From Bremia lactucae (taxonomy: Eukaryota > Oomycota > Peronosporomycetes > Peronosporales > Peronosporaceae): a stretch of DNA of 44,924 bases. The stretch covers positions 758,969 to 803,892 of the forward strand of contig NC_090624.1 of NCBI RefSeq assembly GCF_004359215.1, written 5' to 3'. Positions 1 through 8,287 of this stretch are shown piece after piece. The notes below the pieces were generated by a model. It searched no databases and was not told the DNA's origin. It worked only from the letters and a program-made list of their open reading frames with translations. Position 1 is the stretch's first letter, and every line of letters starts with the position of its first letter. Made by a program: the position numbers and the translations under genes.

Positions 1-652
1 TTCTGGCAAAAGCCACGGCTTCTTTTCAGGGGCGAGATGAGACATTTTACTGTCTTCACTCCCCTGAGTGGTACCCACTGAAGCAGGGGTACCACAAGAA
101 CTTTTCTTACGATGGCTTACGCCATCGTCATCACCTTGCACAGAAACACGTGCAGGTGACCGTACGGGAGACGGAACGGGCGATGAGGGATCATCCTCAT
201 CGTCGGACCCAAATAGACTATTAACTCGTCTATCAGAATGAGCCCTCTCATTCGAAGGCTCATAGTCAGCCGCCTGATGTCTATCAGGCGACTGTTCCAT
301 TCTCCCCGAGTCGGCCATTTCATCCGACTCCCATTGTAGTCGATCTCCAAAGAGGGGTCGTATTCACGTGGTGAATCACCACGTGCACTCGCAACATCTA
401 GTGTTGTGCGAGTGGAAGACACTTCGGCAGACGTTCCGTCTGCCGCAAGAGATAGCAGTGCGTCACTTGCGGCTGCACGAGCCGCAGCCGAAGGCGCTGC
501 ACTATCGTCACCCCGCATGAGTTGATTCTTCATGCGATGGAATTTAAAATGATGGATCTGACCAATCAACATCGTTTTAAAAATTAAGTGGTCACATAGC
601 GACCACTCCATCCAATGACACTTAGAGTGATTGTCGTTTAAGGGAGGAATGA
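1..652 (+). mobile_element. 3' internal end of a Gypsy-type LTR retrotransposon (partial)
   Basis: This stretch lies directly upstream of an LTR on the plus strand and ends in a purine-rich tract, AAGGGAGGAATGA at 640-652, in the position of a polypurine tract. No intact reading frame of the element is visible and the 5' part lies outside the window. The DNA from 181 to 607 is packed with short perfect inverted repeats, for example arms at 271-278/283-290, 365-373/377-385 and 426-433/437-444. The same peculiarity runs through the Gypsy interior at 16.0-22.6 kb, so the two probably belong to related families. A minus-strand reading frame at 117-686 shows no recognisable domain and is not called as a gene. 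Confidence 0.6.
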
Positions 653-1105
653 TGTAACGGGGTGTATCGTTACATGAAATTAACACTTAAAGATTGTTAA
701 ATAATATATTATCTAAAAGGTAGATAATATTTGCAGGATATTACTTTATATAGTAATATTCAGAATTCTTATCCTTAAATAGGTATACACCATTATACCT
801 ATTTATTACGCAGACTAATCAGCTGTACGAGTAATCAAAGAGAGTTACGGATAAGATAGAGATAAGTATTCATTTACATGTTTAGCATAAGATTATAATT
901 AAGTTAGCATTTACAAAAAATAGAACAAGAGACACTTAATTATATTTAATACGGTTTTCATTTTACCCTCTTAAGCTAATTGCCTTAAGAGAAGTCTTCC
1001 TCTGCACGTGCAGTTTACGTCAATTAACGTAGGGCACCACTCGCAACAGAAGCAGTGCGAAGTGGACTTGTACTGAAACAGTACAAGTCATAGTGCCCCG
1101 TTACA
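653..1105 (+). repeat. LTR of Gypsy element, family 1 (3' LTR)
   Basis: It begins TGTAACGGGGTGT and ends GCCCCGTTACA, so it has TG...CA ends inside a longer terminal inverted repeat. A polypurine-like tract precedes it, which makes it a 3' LTR in plus orientation. Near the 3' end it carries a 10-bp hairpin (arms 1065-1074 and 1080-1089) that is conserved in the related LTRs at 1145-1587 and 14601-15045. It abuts a fragment of LTR family 2 with no visible target-site duplication. Confidence 0.8.
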
Positions 1106-1144
1106 CGATTAATCAGACTTATCTCTACCAATCAATAGATCTAA
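1106..1144 (+). repeat. Left part of a split LTR, family 2
   Basis: The segment resembles the part of the family-2 LTRs just before CCAATCAATAGAGCTAATG (near 15860-15880 and 22922-22941). It is interrupted by the inverted LTR that follows and resumes at 1588. Confidence 0.55.
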
Positions 1145-1587
1145 TGTAACGGGGCACTACGACTTGTACTGCTTCAGTACAAGTCCACTTTTTACTGCTT
1201 CACTTGCGAGTGGTGCCTTACGTTATTTTACGTACACTAGTTCGTACAGAGGAAGACTTCTCCTTAAGGCAACTAGCTTAAAGAGGGTTCAATGAAAACT
1301 GTATTAATATAAATAAGTATCTCTTCTTTCGATCTATTAACTCTAACTTAATTATAAATTAATATTAAACATGCAATTGAAATCTTATCGTATCTTATCC
1401 GTCTCTCTCTTTTGTTTACATCTACAGTTGATTAGTCTGCGGGATAAATAGATATAATGGCCTATACCTATTTATATGGATAAGATTTCTGAATATTACT
1501 ATTTAAAGTAATATCCTTCAAATATTATCTACTTATTAATTAACAACCTTTAAGTGTTAAATTCATGTAACGATACACCCCGTTTCA
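1145..1587 (-). repeat. Inverted solo LTR, family 1, nested in an LTR of family 2
   Basis: On the minus strand this matches the LTR at 653-1105 over its whole length, from the GATACACCCCG end at 1572-1582 back to the GTAACGGGGC end at 1146-1155. The flanks are TCTAA (1140-1144) and GCTAA (1588-1592). The uninterrupted family-2 LTRs read GAGCTAATG here, so this is a 5-bp target-site duplication with one mutated base. No internal element sequence remains, which indicates a solo LTR left by LTR-LTR recombination. Confidence 0.8.
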
Positions 1588-1827
1588 GCTAATGTCTTAT
1601 TCCATCAATATTATCCAATTTGGAAATATTGGAACTATTTAAGTCAAAACAAAAAAGATAATAATTTTGTACTTTTTTCTTTATTTATTTCCTATGACAT
1701 AATGGGATACCCCGTTACATAATGGGACACCCCATAACAGTCAAGGCGCACCCCTTCACTGTAATCAGTTCAAGATTGACTAGTACTATTATCTGTTCTA
1801 GCAAAGGGTGCCCCGTTAAAGTGAAAA
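1588..1827 (+). repeat. Right part of the split LTR, family 2, with terminal debris
   Basis: It continues the family-2 LTR sequence: GCTAATGTCTTATTCCATCA, later TAATTTTGTACTT, then two ATAATGGGA-type terminal motifs near 1697-1735. The last 90 bases hold a CCCCTTCACT start-like motif and an inverted GGGTGCCCCGTTA end (about 1806-1818), suggesting a further small LTR remnant. Confidence 0.55.
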
Positions 1828-2450
1828 TTGTGCTTTAGAAACATGTCGATATGAGCTACCAAAATGTCGCGACAATTTTCACGCGATCACGTTTTTAAGA
1901 TGCTGCGGCTTAGTACGTCAAAAACTGAATTGTTCATGAGCGTGAATACCTTTGAGATTTGTTTGCATGATGTAGACATTTTATCTGCAACAAGAACCGC
2001 TGGAGCGTACGAATACATATATTTCTGTGTTTACATAATACGTCGTGTATTCAGTGGCTTTACTTAACATCACGAAATAATTAATAAGTCACAAATCGTA
2101 TTATCCACCGCGTTGTGCGAAAACCAGCACGTTATCATGTGCCAATCAATAAGTGGGCCAGTAGCGTTCTTCGCTCATACCATCGATTACTAGACCTCCC
2201 CACAAGCATCTCGTCCATGTGTGAGAGCAAATACTTCATTTGAGCTATTGTATTCGACTTTAGCAACTGCGGTAGTCGAACGCTTGCGATTGCCAATTCT
2301 AAAACGACATTAAAGTCAATGAACTGCATATAAGCATTGCAGCTCTCTGTTCCACTCTCTTGACAAGAGATCGGTCTGTAAAGTGTTGCCGTCGAGATCC
2401 TGGCGCAAATCAAGTCTTTCTTATCCAGTTCTTGGGGCATTTTTAATCGT
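1828..2450. other. Intergenic; no supported gene
   Basis: Short open frames exist here (67 codons plus strand at 1864-2067; 119 codons minus strand at 2135-2494), but neither shows a recognisable domain. The second overlaps the last RIC1 exon in another frame. The region downstream of 2451 should contain the 3' UTR of RIC1. Confidence 0.5.
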
Positions 2451-5400
2451 CTACTGCTCCATAACGAATTGAATAATTGCAATCCAATCGTCATAGTGAG
2501 CCTCCGTCACTGCTTGTAGCAAGATTCTACAATCACACCAATCAGACACGACATCATAAACGCTATTTCACACAAAACAAACCTACCGGAGTTGTCGTCG
2601 CTTGTTGCTTTGAATAAACGTCCGAGTCAATCTGTCCACAATACTATCCCTTTCATCCAATAATTGCCATTCCATGCGAGGCTTTATTGGCAATTTGGTC
2701 TGCAATTTCTCGACACACGCCACGACGCGCTCGTACTCTCCACGACCAAGAAGCTTAAACGCAATCAAAGCCAATTGTTCATCAACGTTTCCACCACTAC
2801 GCTCAGTCGACGAGCAATCGGGCTGGTGCCAGTCTCGAGCGACTCGCGCGACATGTTGTGCCAATGTCCACTCGTCCTGATCAATACATTGCTCCAATAA
2901 TGTCGCAGCACTTTTCGTGCGTACTGACAAGGACGAGTGTATTTCTGACGAGCATTCGTCGACAATTAATAGAAAATTTGCCGCCGTGCGCAATTCAGAG
3001 CGTTCTTGACACAGCTTTAGTAACGCTATGGGATCTCCTGCTGCGGGGAACAAGAGCGACAAGCGTGACGGTTCAATTTTTCGAGCAACATGAGCAATAA
3101 TTTCACAATATTCGACTCGATGCTGGCAACATTCGCTCTCGTGATATTGCAATAATGCAATAGCAGCGTCCACTGTCGCCACGGAACATTCGTGTCGATT
3201 ACACGCTTCTAGAATCGAATAAAGAAACAATTCCTGCGTCACTGTTGCAAGCGCAAATTGCGTTCGAATCCCCATCAAAACTTGTCGCGCCCACGACAGC
3301 TGATCGTTCTGAACGAGGTAACACAGTAACGTATGAAACAGTGGCTGAACGCGTGTAAATACATCATAACACGGCAAGACGACCCCAGAAGGTCCGTAGA
3401 CGTCTTGTGAAATCCCAACAAGGAGTCCAAACGTTGGTTCGATGCCCAGTACTTGCACGTCGACATCAAATTGCAACATTGAATCCTTTCCTGATGGATC
3501 ATCGACCGACATGACACACCCACGTTGATTCATATAGCCATCTTGTAAAGACTTGAGTCCATTGGTAGTTCCACGACGAAACAAATCCAATTCAATGCCA
3601 TATTCCCTCATGACGTGTTCATAGAGTTCTGCCGTGGCAGGTGCCGTCCCAAATTCAATCTCGTACGTCTTGGCACGAAGGGGATCGTGACATGCCAAGA
3701 ACGTTTCGAGGCGCTTGAAATCGTGTTCAAATGTCTTGGTTTGAGTAAGGTAGACGCCATCCAAGAGAGGGAGGTACAGGTGCATGCCATCGGGACCATA
3801 CAGACCAAAGAGAAGACGACACGAAGTTGGCCAGACTGCACATGACTGCGGCGTGACAATCAAGCGCGTCATTGTGCTAATATTTGAACACACGAGACGT
3901 TGCGAGCGATTTTCGGGATCCCATACAATCACGTCACCATTTGTGCTCAAGACAATAAATCGAGGAAGGACTTGATCGGGTACGTACTGCTCCGGGATTT
4001 GCCCATGGACGAGTCGATTGACAAAGTCCGTGAGCCAATGCGTTTCGTCTTCAGTGGGTTCAAGCGGCACAAGTCGTTGTTGTTGCGTAGTAGGAACGAA
4101 CTGCGTGAACCCTCGAGGAAGAATTGCTATATGTAATGTCCCTGGTTCCTGACGTTGTGCTTCGACGACCCACGATGGGAATTTAATCTGTCGTTGAAGC
4201 TCCAGTGTCACCGCGATCGTCTCATCTTTTATTGATCCCGTGACAAGGACTTGAAACCACCAAATGTAGCGTAGAGACCACCCAAAGACGTGTTGTTTGT
4301 CTGATTCCATGCTCCAGAAACTTTCTTCCTTTGATTGTAATGGGATGACAAACTTTGCAAGCACCGACTCGGTCGTTAATTGATTCCGTGCGTACGCGTA
4401 GAGATACATACACGTATGTGCTTCACTTTCACGTGTAAATGCCGCAAGTATCACGTCTTCATTGATCCATACCATTGAACTCACTACAATGTCGTGCTCG
4501 TCAAGAATGTTACCAAACATGCGCCATTTGTTTATATCGACATTGAGTACACAAAAACCTCGCTGTCCCGCTATTGCAACGTGTTTGCCACTCGTACTTG
4601 ACGCTACAAGACGAATGGGACCGTATTTTTCAAATGCGAACGGCACGTTGTACGTAATACAAGACGTGAGCGCACATGGATCATCGAATGACGTGAGACC
4701 GACAAAACGAAGACGATTGCGCTCGATTAGAACTAATTGAGACGCTCGTGGATTGACGAGTGTCGCGAAATCAAATTCAGCCAATGCCATGGACGAAAGT
4801 TGCCGAGAAACGACAATTGTTGAGGTGGTGAGGTCGGTTTCTAGAGTTTGTTTCCACGACGTTGTCAAGAGAGTTACAATATGCATGGGATTCCACTTGG
4901 GAAAGAGTGCAAACAAGAGCTTGACGTACTTGTATTGCGCCTCGCGCGTGGACATGCCATGAAGCGCTTCCCAGCCATTACATTTAGCGCGTTGTTCCTT
5001 TTCAATGAACGATGGACAATTCTTTCCAACGCAATTACCTTGAAGCGCTTGCATACGAAGCGCGTACTCTTGTATACACAAGTTTTCATCGTTTTGAAGC
5101 GGAAGTTTTTGAGCAGTAAGGAACGTTGAGGATGTCAAGACTTGGACTGCAAGATAAAAGACGGACTCCCATTCCAAGCGCACGAACGTAAGCGTCACTA
5201 TTTCATCCGTTGGAAGGTCTTTTAATACACGAATGATTCTTTGAAATGGCAGATTCACGACATTTGCTAGAGTATTGATTCCAACAAGCAAGTCGTCTTT
5301 TTGTATTGAAGTGGCCACTTCTTGTGAAAGATTCGCGTAACTTTGAATCCATGCACCACATCGATTGGGAGTTCCGGAGAACGATAATCCCAAGCCTTTG

Positions 5401-6950
5401 GAAGAGGATTTACGTATTGAAATGGTCGTTCGAGTATACAATTGGGCATGCGTAATGCGTGTCTCCGTACCAGATTTTGTATGTAAAGGCACGTCGACTA
5501 CGTGCTTGAATTGTTCCCCTCGCGGCACCACTAGCAACGACGTGCTTTCGTGCGTCCATTGCAATGCAAGCACTCCAAACGCACACATTTCTTTCCTCTG
5601 CTTTACATCATTCAATCGCTCCTGGTGATGATGTGGAAAACTCGACATTAAACGACATCCATCAATTGCAAAGAGCGCAAAACCACGCAACGCATAGCCA
5701 ACAGCGATACTCTGGCCATTGTGCGACCACGCCAAGGTCGTGACGTGTCCTACATCGTTTGATTGATAGCCCCACGGCGCGAGATTTAGTTCTCGCAAAG
5801 GCGTTAGAGTTAATACACTCGGGGCTTGTTGATTCTGAGACGGGGGTTTGGTCGGAGCTGGTCGTGGTTTGCGTTGGAACGAAACTCGAAACAGTGACAC
5901 GCGACCGTCCGACCATCCAAGGGCAAGTTTAGACCCCATTGGATTTAATTTGGTTGTGGTACAACCAGTGTCCGACTTGCCATCGGCATTCTTGCGTGTG
6001 GCATTCACAAGAGACAATAGTTGATTAATTTTTTTGGTACAGGGAGACAAGACTACCATAAAACAAGTGCCTCCTGCAAACGTTGCAACAAGATTTAATG
6101 ACGTAATCGTAGAATACGAATCCGACGTGGCACATGTGAGACCTATGCAACTTAAGAGTTTTTTGGGGTCGTGAGGTACTTTTAAATGTGTACGAACATC
6201 AATTTTCCAAAGCTTTGTGGATTGCTCGGCGGTCCTAAACCATGACTTTTGGCCATCACGAGTGTCACCCCCTTCAGCGACTTCGACGACACAAATGAGG
6301 CCACTGGCCATCCCCACAAACACAAATTTACTGCCACACACACCACTCATCGATGCTGCAACGTCGTCGTAATCATTCTGAGACGACCCTTGATTTAATG
6401 GGTAATCTTCCACAAATGTTGCTTGAAGTTGAAATACCTCGGAAGTTGCCATTTGTCCATCTCCCTCTTCTTGCTCAGGGTCGGTAAATATTGGTTGGTC
6501 CAAAATAATATTGGCATCGACCACATCATCGCCGGGCAAGTGAATACTTGGGGCCTCGGCGCGCTGTAAGAGTTGTGCGAGTCCTTCAAATGTATAAAAC
6601 TCGACAAATTGCGAGTGTTTCTCCACCACCGCCAATCGATTCCCCGAAACCCACGTGGCCCAAAGCTGACGCGTCTCGCTCTCGTACAAGTATACACCAT
6701 CATTCGGATCGTTTTTTTGCAATGTTAACTTAAGTTGCTGATCAATCCACTGGCCACTGCGGTGACAATGCGCGAGTTGGCGACGTCCTGTGCCCGGCAA
6801 TTCTGGCAACGCGCTCCATAACGCCACACTTGAGGCACTCACGCGCGCAAATACGCGCTGTGATGGGTGCATCGATAATGCCACATCTTCAATGCGCTCG
6901 TGCGTCGCTGATGCCGCATATGTGCGTGGAGGGCCGCTGCAGAAGTACAT
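2451..6950 (-). CDS. RIC1: RIC1-family protein (Rab6 exchange-factor subunit) with inserted PDZ-like and ACBP-like segments
   Basis: In known systems RIC1 with RGP1 activates the Golgi GTPase Rab6/Ypt6 in retrograde traffic. The ATG at 6950 gives MYFCSGPPR, matching the conserved start of the family; an upstream TTG is unlikely to be used. Exon 1 (6950-2587) is one uninterrupted frame. The stop TAG at 2585-2583 lies inside a splice donor, GTAGGT. Removing a 60-nt intron (2586-2527) adds a last exon (2526-2451) with TEAHYDDWIAIIQFV, which resembles the family's usual C-terminus; total 1479 aa. An N-terminal beta-propeller region covers roughly residues 1-490. The helical RIC1 domain covers about 1190-1380 (VEYCEIIAHVARKIEP, LLFPAAGDP). 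Between them lie a PDZ-like segment (about 508-592: KGLGLSF, DDLLVGIN) and an ACBP-like segment (about 630-686: WEALHGMSTREAQYKY). The family assignment is strong; the inserted domains are read by motif only. Confidence 0.9.
2527..2586 (-). other. Intron near the 3' end of RIC1
   Basis: On the minus strand the donor is GTAGGT (2586-2581) and the acceptor TTGTAG (2532-2527); length 60 nt. Splicing joins CG to A to make an Arg codon and opens 24 further codons before a TAG at 2453-2451. Without splicing the frame stops inside the donor. The support is the fit of the added residues to the RIC1 C-terminal pattern. Confidence 0.75.
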
Positions 6951-7108
6951 GACGCAACACGCGCTGACGTGGCTAAAGCGAAGCAATTATGGCTCGGCAA
7001 TTGTAATTACTGATTGGGCAGTGCCGTTGAAAACTATTCAATATACTACTTGATGAGCTTGATGATAACATTGCTACGATACCGGTAATATATTCTACTC
7101 CAACAAAG
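6951..7108. promoter_or_regulatory. Shared divergent promoter region, RIC1/BOLA3
   Basis: Only 158 bp separate the RIC1 start codon (minus strand) from the BOLA3 start codon (plus strand), so both promoters and both 5' UTRs must lie here or overlap the genes. No TATA box or oomycete initiator consensus is clear by eye. A bidirectional promoter is an inference from spacing alone. Confidence 0.5.
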
Positions 7109-7495
7109 ATGCGTGGACGATTAGCAGCAATGCGCATGTTGGGGCGAATTGCGCCGTTCACATCGAAAGCGGATGGATCGGGCACAAAGGCCGAGCAGAT
7201 AATGCACGAGGCTTTACAACGGCAATTGCAAGCGGTGCACGTCAAGGTGACGGACGTGTCAGGTGGCTGCGGCTCGATGTATGACGTGGAGGTGGCGTCG
7301 CCACACTTTGTGGGTCAATCACGTGTCAAGCAGCACCGGATGATCAATGAGGTGTGGCTAATTTATTGCTCATATGCAATGCAGAGGTACTAATTGCCAT
7401 CAATGTAGGTACTCAAGGAGGAGATCAAGAGCATGCATGGGCTTACTATCCGCACCATGACGCCCGAGCAATTTCAGACCAAAACGATAGCGTAG
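7109..7495 (+). CDS. BOLA3: BolA-like protein, BOLA3 type, probably mitochondrial (two exons)
   Basis: BOLA3 works with the monothiol glutaredoxin GLRX5 in late transfer of Fe-S clusters to mitochondrial enzymes. Exons are 7109-7351 and 7409-7495, giving 109 aa. Residues 45-62 (VKVTDVSGGCGSMYDVEV) and the spliced segment NEVLKEEIKSMHGL are the hallmark BolA sequences. Cys54 and His91 sit where BOLA3 proteins carry their cluster ligands; the invariant QH is at 75-76. The N-terminus (MRGRLAAMRMLGRIAPF) is basic and lacks acidic residues, as expected of a mitochondrial presequence. Without splicing the frame would replace the conserved C-terminal helix by unrelated residues. It is divergent from RIC1 and convergent with HGPRT, with 59 bp between the stops. 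Confidence 0.93.
7352..7408 (+). other. 57-nt intron of BOLA3
   Basis: Donor GTGTGG, acceptor TGTAG, and a perfect TACTAAT branch-point motif at 7388-7394, 14 nt before the acceptor. Splicing keeps phase 0 between Glu81 and Val82 and restores the conserved BolA C-terminus. Confidence 0.9.
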
Positions 7496-7554
7496 TTAGT
7501 ATACACGAAATACAAAGCACCATACAGTTTATCGACATCTTTTGCAATCCCTCT

Positions 7555-8217
7555 TTAAGAACTAGACGCATACTTGGCAATACCTTCTTCATTGATGACA
7601 CAAATATGGTCCAGATCGCGAAAAATGTCGTTATAGTCCAGGCAGTAGCCAATCACAAACTTATTAGGAATGCTAAATCCCACAAAATCTGCGCGAAAGC
7701 CACAACTGGCTGGATTTCGTTTCTCGAGCAGACTCGCCACGCGCACGGACGCAGGCGCATACTGCTCGAGCATCGGTACAAGTTTGGTCATAGTCTTGCC
7801 AGAGTCAATAATGTCCTCCACCAACAGCAAGTGTCTGCCCTTAAGCTTGTCCATATCGATGCCAGAGATCTGTACATTCCCCGTGCTTTTAGTGCCCTCA
7901 TAGCTCTTGACTCGAATAAAGTCGAACGTAAAGGGGACGTAGTCACAACCATTATACTTGTGGAAAAGCCGCAACTTCTCCACGAGCGCATGAAAGAAGG
8001 CACTGCCGCCTTTAAGTACACATAAGACGTGCACTGTTTGTCCTTCGTATGCATAGCGAATGTCGTGAGCCAATTTTTCGACGCGATCGTCGATCAAACC
8101 TTTAGGAAGTAGCACCGACTCGACGCTGTCGACGTAATGATGTGGAATCAGAAACTGCGACTTCTCGTACACAGCATTGTCTTCGAGAAAAATTGCTGGT
8201 TGTGGGTCTTGGGTCAC
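7555..8217 (-). CDS. HGPRT: Hypoxanthine-guanine phosphoribosyltransferase (main exon)
   Basis: This cytosolic purine-salvage enzyme joins hypoxanthine or guanine to PRPP to form IMP or GMP. About 220 residues are encoded, the usual length of the family. Residues 68-70 are the LKG motif that contacts pyrophosphate, 103-108 (VKSYEG) belong to the mobile catalytic loop, and 133-142 (VEDIIDSGKT) are the PRPP loop with the general base Asp138. Lys166, Val188 and Asp194 occupy the positions that bind the purine base. All catalytic residues appear intact. The frame opens with GTG right after an AG at 8218-8219, and there is no in-frame ATG upstream in the same exon. An upstream exon supplying the ATG is therefore likely (see 8285-8287). 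Confidence 0.95.
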   Translation of the reverse strand: MTQDPQPAIFLEDNAVYEKSQFLIPHHYVDSVESVLLPKGLIDDRVEKLAHDIRYAYEGQTVHVLCVLKGGSAFFHALVEKLRLFHKYNGCDYVPFTFDFIRVKSYEGTKSTGNVQISGIDMDKLKGRHLLLVEDIIDSGKTMTKLVPMLEQYAPASVRVASLLEKRNPASCGFRADFVGFSIPNKFVIGYCLDYNDIFRDLDHICVINEEGIAKYASSS

Positions 8218-8287
8218 CTATTCATATAGAAACAGTAAAGTTAGCGGCAGACATTGGCCTTAGCACGCCGCGTTGGACACGAACCAT
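8218..8287 (-). other. Proposed first intron and ATG-only first coding exon of HGPRT
   Basis: On the minus strand an ATG at 8287-8285 is followed at once by GTTCGT, which fits a GTNNGT donor, and an acceptor ATAG ends at 8218; the intron would be 67 nt. Joining ATG to the GTG codon at 8217 is in frame and gives MVTQDPQP. An alternative uses the donor at 8280 and an acceptor inside the main exon, giving MVHPQPA. The choice between them is inference. Confidence 0.45.

Noticed and set aside
2135..2494. 119-codon minus-strand frame downstream of RIC1
   Set aside because: It overlaps the last RIC1 exon in a different frame, and its translation shows no recognisable domain; a frame this long is expected by chance a few times in a window of this size.
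6951..6986. TTG start for RIC1, 12 codons upstream
   Set aside because: The family begins MYF-SG, which matches the ATG at 6950; no ATG exists further upstream in frame.
7446..8054. Open frames on both strands over HGPRT
   Set aside because: They are out-of-frame shadows of HGPRT; only the minus-strand frame carries the PRPP loop and the base-binding residues.
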